Positions 12,330 through 22,461 of a stretch of DNA of 64,000 nucleotides are shown here, piece after piece (the stretch's first letter is position 1; every line of letters starts with the position of its first letter). Location: assembly GCA_001466705.2 (NCBI GenBank), contig LATX02000254.1, positions 122,736 to 186,735 on the forward strand, in the 5' to 3' direction. Source of the stretch: Moniliophthora roreri. Taxonomy: Eukaryota > Basidiomycota > Agaricomycetes > Agaricales > Marasmiaceae. The position numbers and the translations under genes were made by a program. Under the pieces are notes generated by a model. That model saw only the letters and a program-made list of their open reading frames with translations, ran no database searches and had not been told where the DNA came from.

Positions 12330-13433
12330 ATGGCAATCTTAGAATCTGCAAACCTTCACGATACCGGTACGCTCCTATCTTCTCATTATCTCTTATAGCT
12401 ACTAACACTCCATGCACATCTTTGTCCTAGCAGCCATCACGGTCGTGAAAAAGACACATACCAATGGCAACACCTCTGAAACTGAAAGGCAAATCCAAAC
12501 CGCGATTAACATCAACTTCATCGACGCCCTCATGAAAACGCGCTACTCCTGTCGGTATTACCTCCCCAACCCCGTTCCAAAACATATCGTCGAAGAAATC
12601 ATCGACGCTGCGAGGTTCGCCCCGAGTGGGAATAACATGCAGTATATGTCTTTTTCTCTCTGCTCCATCAAGGAACTGACTCCCTGATGCTATCCAGACC
12701 ATGGCACAAAGTCTACTGTCTCGCCGGTCCTACCAAAGACGCAGTCTGCAAAGCTATACTCAGCGCGCATACCCAAGACCCCACCAAACATCAGAGCCAA
12801 TACCGCTACAACCCCGCACCAGACGTTCTGCCAGATATCTACGCAGAGCGGCGGTCAGACTCTGGGAAGGTGTATTATGGTTCTCTGGGTATCCCCAAGG
12901 AGGACAAAGAGGGTAGAGCGATGGCTTCGGATAGGAATTAGTATGTCGTGTTCGACTACTTTTCGGGGTATTTCCAATACTGATTACGATCCAGTGAGTT
13001 CTATGGCGCACCTGTAGCGTTCGTGTTTACGATTCACAAGGATTTGACTCAAGGTTCGTTGAGCCGTGCTGTTCCCTGCTGCCTCTTCTTGGGTCATGCT
13101 GACAGGAACACGAACAGGATCCTGGTTAGATGTAGGCTACTTCATCCAAAGCATCCATATAGCCTCCGCTGCTCGTGGCCTGGGGAGTATTAGCCAGGTT
13201 CGTTCTCTTCATTTTCATCTCCATTTTCAGTCCTGAATTGCTAAATACCTCGTGAACAGGAAAGCATCTCCCAATATCACACCATCTTTCGGCAATATCT
13301 TCCCGTCTCGGACGACGAAATTGTCGTGTTGGGTATGGCGATGGGATATCCCGATCTCGACAAGGTGAATAAATATGTTGCGAGACAGCCGAAGCGGGAG
13401 GTTTGGGAAATCGTCGACTTCCATGGGTTTTAA
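12330..13433 (+). CDS. nitroreductase-family oxidoreductase
   Basis: FMN-dependent nitroreductase fold; the family reduces nitro groups, quinones or related substrates with NAD(P)H. Six exons (12330-12366, 12431-12641, 12698-12940, 12995-13053, 13118-13197, 13260-13433) with introns of 54-64 nt join in frame to 267 aa. The N-terminal flavin-binding signature is plain: TRYSCRYYLPNPVP, then ARFAPSGNNMQPWHKVY, which spans the second intron. The C-terminal half has IQSIHIASAARGLGSISQES and VLGMAMGYPD, typical of the dimer interface and phosphate-binding loop. The start is an ACAATG site, and exon 1 codes only twelve residues plus one base. It lies between the duplicated cluster and a secreted-protein gene with no sign of shared function. 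Confidence 0.9.
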
Positions 13434-14224
13434 TTAGGACCTGGGTACCTTTTCGTGTTTGTATATTGGTGACGCAACCATTCATTAGTATGTCTGCTTG
13501 GCTTCGCCAGATTATTGAATGACTGACTCGGCTAGGTGTAGTGACAGTTCACCTGTCGTAGATACTAATTCATACCAATCTAGCACATCAGCGGTTAGCA
13601 CGCAATTACATAGCGGATCACGGTTATGGTGACTTGTACAGCCTGGTAGCCGTAGAGGTGAAGGTTTTACAGGAAAGGGTGCGGTGTACGATCACCGCGC
13701 GCCAAGGATCATGTGACTTTCACTGGGGTCGAGATAAGAAGGAATCTCATGCGATATTAGGTGATATTGGTCGTTATAACTTGAGTCGCAGGACACAGAA
13801 AGTGACATTGGTATGGGTGCCTCACTTGAAGTAGATGTCGACGCGATCTCGCAGTATGGAAACTCGTCTAAATCTGGAACCTACATGATCAATGTCAAAT
13901 GAGCAACCTGGTATCGGCAAGCGGCCAACGATGGCTGTTCAGGCATCCAAACTCGTCTCCTCGAAGCTTGCATTCGGCTTCCGGCTAGCGTTAGCTGTAC
14001 TCTCAATTTGCTTGCACCATGCGCTAACAGGCCTCTACGCCGACACGAACTCCAATTCTTCACCCTCATAATCTAATGGCAAATTCGGGACTCACATTGT
14101 GTTTCAGCCTCCCATTCAATTTTTGTGATTAGCAGTTCCGCTCTCTGTTCTAGATTATCTGGGTAGGAGGAAAAAGAGGAAAAACGGCACGAAGAGGTGT
14201 TTCAACACTGGACCTGTGTCGGGC
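13434..14224. other. intergenic
   Basis: Between the nitroreductase-like gene and the TATA box of the next gene. Short open frames on both strands show no family signature or splice support. Nothing recognised. Confidence 0.5.
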
Positions 14225-14230
14225 TATAAA
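14225..14230 (+). promoter_or_regulatory. TATA box
   Basis: TATAAA 47 nt upstream of the start codon of the small secreted-protein gene, a normal spacing for a short-leader fungal promoter. Confidence 0.6.
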
Positions 14231-14276
14231 AGCATCGGATAGTCAACCTGGACTTTACACAAACCCACCAGCCACA

Positions 14277-15030
14277 ATGCAGTCTTGGCGCTCAGTCTCG
14301 CTCTTGTCCGTCTTGTTCCTCCTCTTTGCGCAGCTCGTTTCTGCTCTTCCCAACCCAGGCGCCCGAGAGCTCGAGGCTCGTGTTGCCGATCCCGAACCTG
14401 CTGTCGATGCTATCGACGTCAAAGCACGTGGCTGGGATGATAACGACTGGGATGACTACGACTGGAATGACAATGTATGGGACGTTATCGTCAATGTTCA
14501 AACCAGGATCTCTATTGAGGTTGATGCTATCAGTAAGTGCATCTTCCAGTTTGCAACATATTTTCAACTATTATCTAACTCAAACGTGGTACAGAGCAGT
14601 ACGAGAACCCCACTTATGATGATTGCTCCAAGCACATCGAGAGAATCCGAAGATACATCTCGCGTATTCACAAGACCATTGAGGTGAAACATGATTCTGG
14701 CATTAACGAGTATGATATCTTTGGGCACGACTCTGAAGAGATCCGTGTTCGAGTCGTTGCCATCATCAATGTGCGTCTCTCTTTTTCCAAAAACCCTTCT
14801 TTTCCGCTACTTACATCGTGCTTTATTAGATCATCACAGACTTGGTCAACCATTTCTACAGCATCGGGATCTCCGTCTACGTCTCCATCCTGGTGGATTT
14901 GCTCAACGACGTTGGCGTTTGGTTGCAGTTGTCCACTCGTGTCGTGGTGGGGCTTTCGGCCTCGCTTTCGACTAGTATCAATTCGTTCTTGGGTGTGTCG
15001 TCTGGGTTGGGAGTGTCGATTTCGTTGTAA
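14277..15030 (+). CDS. small secreted protein, Asp/Trp-rich N-terminus, unknown function
   Basis: Three exons (14277-14532, 14595-14770, 14830-15030) with 62-nt and 59-nt introns give 210 aa. The first ~23 residues are a clear signal peptide (a leucine/phenylalanine-rich core ending VSALP). Then comes an acidic, tryptophan-rich stretch WDDNDWDDYDWNDNVWD at about 58-74, a charged segment with ERIRRYISRIHKTIE, and a long hydrophobic C-terminal part (ISVYVSILVDLL, then a serine/leucine-rich tail) that may be amphipathic or membrane-associated. There are only one or two cysteines, unlike typical small cysteine-rich effectors. I recognise no family. The strong TATA box and signal peptide make it a credible expressed gene. 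Confidence 0.75.
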
Positions 15031-15383
15031 AGACAAGGGCGTGCTTGTAGCGGCATGCTAAGGACGTTTACGCCAATTTTCATTTTCTATTCTATATAAA
15101 AGCAAAAAAAAAGAATGTAGTCCGTCAGTGTTTGTTAATAAAATCGTGTGTCCGTTGTGTGTCACCATCCAATGCACCACTAAGGTCTCGCGGTAAATAG
15201 CAGCTAAGGAAACGGGGAAGACTTGACCAAGGTAGTAACCTCGTAAGAGATAACGATCACCGTTATGATGTCATCATTTCCTTCACGTCAAGGCCGAAAA
15301 ACAAAAATTTTAATGTACCTCCCGTTGATAAACATAATTGAGAGAATTGTCCAGGACTGACAGAGAATCCATACTCCAAATAC

Positions 15384-15762
15384 AATGTTCAGTGGACTTG
15401 GTCTCAAGAAATCTCTGAATCAGCAGCTCCAACTTCCAAGCTTCAAAGCTGTCTCGCTCATTGATGGGTAGTAATCGAGAACCAAGTCATTAGACGCCCG
15501 TCATGTTGACCTCACTTTATCTCCCACAGTGACAACGTCCAACAAACCTCTCTGACCCTCTTCCACACCAGTACCCCCTTTTGTCCTCATTTTCTCGGTC
15601 TCGGAATATTGTCGCTCTGAGCACCATTGATCGGTCTTCAAGCCTCCGAGCAGTGGTCGAATGCGATTCTCCCGACTGATACTTCCTCTGACACGAGAAA
15701 GTTGTTCGTATTCGATATGGAATTGGAAAGCTGCTCATTTCGCTAGAGCTCTGGGTACATGG
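15384..15762 (+). pseudogene. degraded coding fragment
   Basis: An ATG at 15384 opens MFSGLGLKKSLNQQLQ, continuing to a possible donor near 15467. After a possible acceptor near 15529 coding-like text resumes (NVQQTSLTLFHT, then IVALSTIDRSSSLRAVVE), but in changed frames with stops, followed by DTRKLFVFDMELE in yet another frame. Codon-like composition over about 380 nt with frame changes suggests a dead gene. I cannot name the family. Confidence 0.35.
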
Positions 15763-15784
15763 GTGAGTCTTAAAATTTTTTGCC

Positions 15785-17640
15785 TTGAACGAGAAAAAGT
15801 CTAATTTTTCCGCATTGCTGTATAGTCGTTTTATGAACGCCATTTTGCACGATTTGTTTCGCTATTTGTTCCGAATTCAGGGATCTCGTGTCACTCGCTT
15901 TTTTTTATTGTTGGGACTAAGCACGGTATGTTTTCTGCTTCTACCGACTGTTTACCGAGTGCTCAAAGTCGTACATAGGGAGCGGAAGCTACCTTTTTAC
16001 CCATGATACGATTTCTCCCTCGACCTATACATCCAAGATTGACGTGTTCCTCGACATTAGAGATGCCATATTCAGTCTTCTAGGCCCCATTACACGCTCA
16101 GTGTCAAATATCTCCCATTCACCACACGGAAAAACTGCTCGGCTCTCTGCAGAATGCCCATTTACCAACTTCAACTCTTCTATCCCAGCACCCACTGAGC
16201 CATTCACTACTTTCCGAGTCACCTCTGGATGCGGCGTTCGCAGGTTACTGCAACGAACTTGACGGTGACACGCCATCAGCTGGTCCGTCCCGTCCAACGT
16301 AAACGGTGACCAAAGGGCAAAAGGGCATGCGAGATATCCTTACACAATCATCGTGCAGCTACGATTCCCCAATCTTGCACAGAAATGGAACCAGATGCGC
16401 TCGCCGTATGCCCAACGCCTCATCATCTACCTAACATACACCAAGAAAGAGGCCATAGAAACACGTTCAAAAGTACCTCGATCGGTTTATTCGTCTGCAC
16501 TTCATACCAATGCCACACTGTTTCCTTTTCTTCCGCCTTCACAGAGAGAGAGGCCGCGCGAATGTCAAGCGACGTATACCGGTACCTGACCGGTACCAAT
16601 GCAGGAGACAATACCATTTAAAATTAACGCCGCCGCCGCTCCTGGTGCTGCATGACCAGAGCGGATCTCGGAGTCGGAACGGGGAGTTGGAGAAGAAGGG
16701 TCTTGACGGAGGACAATGACATCGACTCGGACTCAGTTCAACTCAGACTGACAGACAGGTTCCAAATTTGAATATCGCCACTTCAAACCCCCTTCCCTTC
16801 CCTCTCTTCTTGTGTACCTCCGCTTCCTTCGTGTGGTAGCGCAATGATATTTTGGGGTCGATGATTAGGACAAGGGGTAGTTGCGAGGTCTTTGATAGTG
16901 AATGGTTCACCTCCCGTCAATAATACAAAGTGTCAACGAGGAGACCGAAGTAGGGTCTACACTCCGTTCGAGCAATTCTTCACGTCGGAGAATCCTGGAT
17001 CCGTTTCTGATTCGGGGGATCGTTTTCCTCAGATTCTGATCTCGAATACCCAAGAAGCGGTAGCGGCTACACGGGAGAACGCTCTATCAGTAGCTTTTCA
17101 GCCTTCCGATCAAGGAATGTTGGGTTGGAGATGATATCAAAGTCGCGAGATGAGAGTGATCCCACGGGCACGAGCAAGAGCGCAAACATGAACACGGAGC
17201 ACGGACGTGAAAGGCCCATTGAAGATACCGATTACACCTAAAGCGGCTTCCTGGGAGAACGAGGGAGAGTTGGTGATACCGTGCTGGACACGCTGATGTA
17301 GCGAGGGTATATGATCCTAGGGCAAAAGTCCAATTAGGTGTCTAGCAGTATAGAGTAGTTGTGGTGAGCTACTGTAGGAACTTGTAATGAGTACTTCATT
17401 TCTGCGTTGAATTCCCGCAACGAGCTGGCAGCATATCTAAGTTATTGTATTCATACAGCTGGGCGGTGTCTGGTAGACGATTGAGATCGAGTTGTTAGAG
17501 ACCGGTCGCACTCGAGAGCTGCATAGAAAACATTCATTCATGTTGCGTGTCTACATTCTTTCTAAACATGCAAGGAATACATGGTTTGTACGCTATTAAT
17601 ACAACAAACAACAATTTTCACTTCTTTCTTCCTTCGCAGC
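15785..17640. other. no intact gene; relic of a dispersed local sequence family
   Basis: About 15,900-16,130 resembles segments near 30.0, 32.6 and 54.1 kb (shared reading FSLLG...S..S.IFHS), in the opposite orientation, so it is a relic of the degraded family that fills 25-32 and 49-56 kb. The rest, to 17,640, shows short open frames with no support. Confidence 0.4.
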
Positions 17641-17641
17641 C

Positions 17642-20600
17642 CTAAGCAAATGCACTCAATACCTCTCTAACCTTCTCCCCTTCCTCCTCTTCCTCGAGAA
17701 ACACCACCTCTACCTGCCCTTCACTTACACTCTCCTTAATCCGCCTCAACATCTTCTCGTTCCTGCTAAGCACCGCCGCCGTATCCGAGTCCTTGCATTG
17801 AACCAGTACAGGCAAAATTGCGTTCCCCCGACTAACATTGTTGGGCAATACGAGGAAACTATCTGTGTTTGGTATAATTCGGAGGGCGTAACGTTCTCCC
17901 AGACTATACCAGTACCTGTAAGTACAACGCAACGCGGCGCAAAGTAAAAGGGATCTTGCCTGTCAAAGATATGATTCTGCGCCTCCGCAGCTTGCCTCCT
18001 CGCCCATCCGTCTGAACCATCAAACTTCCATGCTACCGACGCTTCGCCATTCTCGATAACATATGACGAGGGTGTACGTTCTGTGAACTGTCGGGTATTA
18101 AGAAACATATCCATCAGCACACCTCTGCCTACAAAAACCCAGAAACACACACGTACATAATTCAAGATTTCCAAACACGCATTCCTCCACTTTCTCAATC
18201 CCTCTTCATCGGCTGCTGGTCCTGAAAACGTTTGTTCCCATTCCTCTGCACCGGCTTTTCGAACAAAGCAACCGTTCTCAGCTACGATACCCACGTTCGC
18301 GGGTAATGATGAAAGGGCTTTGAAGGAGCTCCTCGGATGACCTGAGAGAATGTACACCTCTACCCCGTTTCCTACCAGCTGGTGAAGCAGATCGATGGCA
18401 GCGTTTTCGTCGGGGGCAGTGGGTGATGAAGGTACCAGGCCACCTTCCCAGTCTACGAAAACCATTCTCGGTTTCTTTTTAGGGTTGAAGGTAGTCAGGG
18501 AACCGAAACCTGAGGTATTGGAGACGGTGGAAGGAGATGAACCTGAGCGGAGACACCGGTTCAGGAATCCGATAACGAACGTCTGTGCAGTTTGTTTCTC
18601 GACGGCTTTGTTGAGGTCTCTCCAGCGTTCACTGTAAGAAGTACCATGTCAGCTAGGCCGAAAGAGAGAGGAGAGAACAGGGACAAAGACACAAGAAAGA
18701 GCCAGCGACGACAAAGAAAGATAGAACAAGACAAGAGAAAGCAGCGAATGAAGCGCAGACTCACGACGCCTCCTCTCTTCCCATAATCAGCGCCTTCCAG
18801 ATCGCCTCACTCGTCCGTCGGATGTCCCAAGGGTTGATTGGCAGACATGAGCGGAAGCCCGCGGCTGAATACGTGTATGAGCCTGTGAACTGTATATTTC
18901 ACCTCATCAGCCCTCTTGATTCCTTCACGAAGGAATTATAGCGTACCTCCGACAAGATCAATACACCTTCTCTCCCTGCTTGTTCCTCACACTTGCCCTC
19001 CTGCATGACGACAAATTCGTGTGTACGGAGCGCCATACCCTCACGGAGAGAGGTGACGAGGAATGCATCTGCTACGGTTAGCAGGGCGAGGTATTGGCTG
19101 AACGAGACGTCCTGCGTGTGGAGGAATACGACGGGCTGTCGTGGGAGGTTCGGGATTCATCATTCGTGTTCGATATTGGGTATTCAATGTCAATGTTGCC
19201 GTTCATTCGATCGCAGTCGTGGTTCGTAACGTATAGTTCACGTAGTTGTGGGATTTCGCGTTCGTCGAGTTGTGGGTACCGGTTTGAAGTTCGGATATTT
19301 GAGGGAGCAGCAGAAGTAATAAGAACAAAAGTCATCAGCCCAAACTCCAACCCAAAACAGACAAACGTACCTGATACGTCAATGTACTAAACCTCGAATT
19401 AATATGCGACACCGTCGTCAGAATCTCATCTTGGATTCCAGGTTCGGCGGTTTCGGATGACGAGGAAGATGGAAGGGCGATTTGGATCAAGACGACCTGA
19501 GAATGAGAACGGGTTAGCCTTCGGGATTGGCGTCGCATAAAAAGAGAGAAAGAGAAAGGCACGGCAGATGCCAGTGCCAACTAAGCAAAAAAGAAAACGC
19601 GCACCTTACCAACCCACTCACTCCTCTCCTCCAAAAACCTCTCAAATGCCCGCATCTTCTGCCTTACGCCTTGTATTTCGTCCAACTTGTCTCGGCCGAC
19701 GATCAATTTCATATCCTTATACCTGTCGCTCTCGTTAGCCTCTTGTGTGGGTAGAGGTATGGGAAGGAAAGGAGACGTACCGTTGATGAAGTAAATCAAC
19801 CCATTCATCCACTTCTTTTTCGTTTTTACGGGATTTGAGCTGGTTCACGTCGATACCTATCAGTGGGTTTAGGTGTTAGCTAGCCTCGAAGAGACGGGAG
19901 ACGAGAGAAAGAAAGATAACGTGTAACGTGGCGAGCGAGCGCGAGCGTTAATGGATATGGGTAAGCCCCGGTAGATAAACAAACGAACGGAAGCCAAGAA
20001 AGGGAGAAAGAGACGTAGACGTACCCATAGGAAATACCCCAACATCCACAAACCTTCCTTTCCCGTGTTCACCTGTAGTTCCAGCGATAGATGCGGCGGA
20101 TTTGGCGGAGCTCAGTTCTTCTTCTTGCGGAGTTTGGGCTCTCTTTTCGTCTTCTTGTCCGTTTTCCGTAGCGGTGGGGACGGAGGAAGAGAGCTGGATA
20201 CCTCGTGGCAGCGCTTCGACAGACAAGATCCGAGAACACGTTTGCCGGAAATGCCTGGCGTAGTTGGCTGTTTGGAAGCCTACGAGGTCAGCTGCGGAGG
20301 CGTCAGCATCATAGTCGTGATTGGGATAGAGATAGAAAGGCAGTAAAGGGCACGTACCACCCAACATCCCCCTCAATAACGCACTCCTCACGCTTAAACA
20401 CCTGAAAATCTCGCTACTCGGGAATGCGACATGTAAGAAGAAACCAATCTTGATATTCTCCATTTCTCCAAGGAGATTCCGCAGTAAGAGCGGTAACAGC
20501 ATGAGGTGGTAGTCGTTCACCCATATGACATCGCCTGGCTTGACGATAGCCGCAATCTTCTGAGCAAAGAGGCGGTTGACGGCCAGATACTGTTTGTATG

Positions 20601-21740
20601 ACGCCGATTCGTAGAACAATTTCGTTCTCGGGGCGTCTGGTACGGCGTAGTGTAGTGCAGGCCATAGGACCTACTCACCGTTAGCATCCGCGTTGGGGGA
20701 AAAAAGGAAGAGTGAGAGCGTACTTTGTGGCAGAATTCATCATAACACCCCTCAAAATCATCATCGTTCACCCAAACAGCCTCTGAACCCTCAGCTCTAA
20801 GCTTTTCTTCGACGTTAGCCTGCAAGGTATCGCTGAACCCGTCGGTTGAAGCGCCTAATGTGCCAACCCATAATCGGTCCAATGACGGTGTAGAATCAAG
20901 GGCGTTTTTGAGGCCGCCGTTACAGTGGGGATTGGATTCGAAATAGAACTTTTCGTCTTCGTATTCGTCTTCTTTAGCTCTAGTGGTCTCAGCATCGGAA
21001 TCATGATGTTCGGAATCATGGGGTAAAGAAGATGGTGATCGGTGGGCTTTGGACTTTGAGCTGGATTTAGATTGAGATCTCGGCCGTGTACGCGACGTGT
21101 TTCGTTGTAACCTGCGGGAATAAGAGCGGTGCATGTGCACTTCTGATGCATTTGGTGCTGGGGTTTTCCGCTCGCGAGTTTCTTGGGGGTACAATTGTTT
21201 GGAATCGGAATCAGATTTGGGTTGGTATTGTTTTGGAACGTTGAGTGTAGACGTCGCCCGACTGAACCCAGGCATCGAGCTAGCATTCATACCACTCAGA
21301 CCACCTGTAACCCCGACCCCTCGATTGATCCCAGGCGTCCTAGCTGCTGGTGGTGCCGTTCCTGTACTCGTCTGACGATCTCGCATGTCCTCTACAATAG
21401 ATTTGAGAGGTGTAGGCTTGCTCAATGCCAATCCAGGTGTGGACGCAGCGAGGTTTGGATTTGGATTAAGAAGAGAAGGTGTTCCGGGTGTAAGGGGTGT
21501 TTGAATAGTTGTTGATGAATGTGCGGGACGAGGATGGGATACAATGGGTGGTTTGGAGATGTCTGTTTGGAGTTTGAGAGTGACTTGGTCGCAGATATTA
21601 TTGGACGGTGTCACTGGTTCCGATTCGGATATTTCGGGTGAAGAAGAGTAGTAGTCATAGTCATCGGGTGAACCGAGGATGACAGTATGTGGGAGGAAGA
21701 GTGAGGCGATAATTATTCGATTTGAGGGATGATTGGCCAT
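17642..21740 (-). CDS. trehalose-synthase-complex regulatory subunit (Tps3/Tsl1-like)
   Basis: Long protein (roughly 900 aa) with a low-complexity Ser/Thr/Pro-rich N-terminal third, a GT20 trehalose-6-phosphate-synthase-like domain and a C-terminal trehalose-phosphatase-like domain. Start MANHPSNRIIIASLFLP at 21740. Early exons are 20724-21740, 20358-20670 and 20025-20291, and the C-terminal exons include 18157-18631, 17960-18087 and 17642-17903. The synthase part has VIWVNDYHLMLLPLL, IGFFLHVAFPSSEIFR and ADLVGFQTANYARHF. In the phosphatase part the HAD motif expected as DYDGT reads DWEGG, so the second acid and the Thr are changed. By analogy with yeast Tps3/Tsl1 I infer a regulatory rather than catalytic role. 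The intron at 17904-17959 uses a GC donor. Exon structure at about 19,080-19,400 is unclear. Confidence 0.85.
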
Positions 21741-21917
21741 GGTGGTGGTAGAGTGGAAAGACGTCGAATTGGATTTTATAGGTGATGTGATGGATTTTCC
21801 TTGGAAAACGGGATGGATGTCGTCGTGCAAGTCGTCGATTATGCGTCACTCTCGGATACGAATAGATAAGATAACATCAGAGTGATCATCAACGCACTTC
21901 AGCCCGGAGCATCCAGT

Positions 21918-22001
21918 GGCCTGATGGTCTAGTAGTATGATTCTCGCTTTGGGTTAATAAATTAATGCGAGAGGTCCTGGGTTCAATTCCCAGTCAGGCC
22001 C
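21918..22001 (+). tRNA. tRNA-Pro(TGG) with a 12-nt intron
   Basis: The acceptor stem pairs GGCCTGA with TCAGGCC. The T arm GGTTCAATTCC is standard. The anticodon stem CTCGC/GCGAG encloses TTTGGG-intron-T, giving anticodon TGG with a 12-nt A/T-only intron after position 37. The mature length is about 72 nt. It lies head-to-head with the trehalose-complex gene, 177 nt from its start codon, and the AT-rich microexon-gene copy follows downstream. Similarity to the duplicate at 56,485-56,714 ends at its first nucleotides. Confidence 0.92.
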
Positions 22002-22461
22002 TTCAAAGTGCTCGGTGCATAGGATGCTTTTGGTACCATGCCTAATTATTACCTAGGGCATCAGGAAATCAACAGATTGCTCTTCATTTTCCACCACTTT
22101 CCCAACTTTTCACTGGATTAAAACAGTATTTCCTGTGCATTAGAGCACTATCAGGACAATTTTTAGTGGCTCACTTTCAGGGGTCTGGAATCCTCCTCCC
22201 CACTTTCCACTTTGCCAGACTTTTTCATTAAGAATCACAGACCACAGGAGCCCACATGATAGCTAACAAAAATTGGTGTGATATAGCTTTATTCCATGAC
22301 CAGAATTGAGAGTGGAAGTGGGCAAAAGTGAGTGGAAAGTGCCATGAGGAAATTCTGATGGGCCTAGTGAGTCACTTGCTAGCCTTGTAACATTTTACTG
22401 ACAGTGTGTATTGAGTCAAGCATTGCAAGTGTAAGAGTTCTATACAACAGGGCTTTATACA
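22002..22461. other. AT-rich spacer after the tRNA
   Basis: Base composition shifts to AT-rich directly after the tRNA gene. No gene seen; this is the 3' flank of the minus-strand microexon gene. Confidence 0.5.

Noticed and set aside
14668..15061. Open frames of 94-125 codons on both strands near 14.7-15.1 kb
   Set aside because: Shadows of the spliced secreted-protein gene at 14277-15030.
19078..19350. A 90-codon minus-strand frame as a separate gene
   Set aside because: It lies between exons of the trehalose-complex gene and overlaps the acceptor leading to the exon with VVFLHTQDVSFSQYLALL; it is intron or an unresolved small exon.
17642..21740. Active trehalose-6-phosphate phosphatase (Tps2)
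   Set aside because: The catalytic motif expected as DYDGT is DWEGG, so I call a regulatory Tps3/Tsl1-like subunit.
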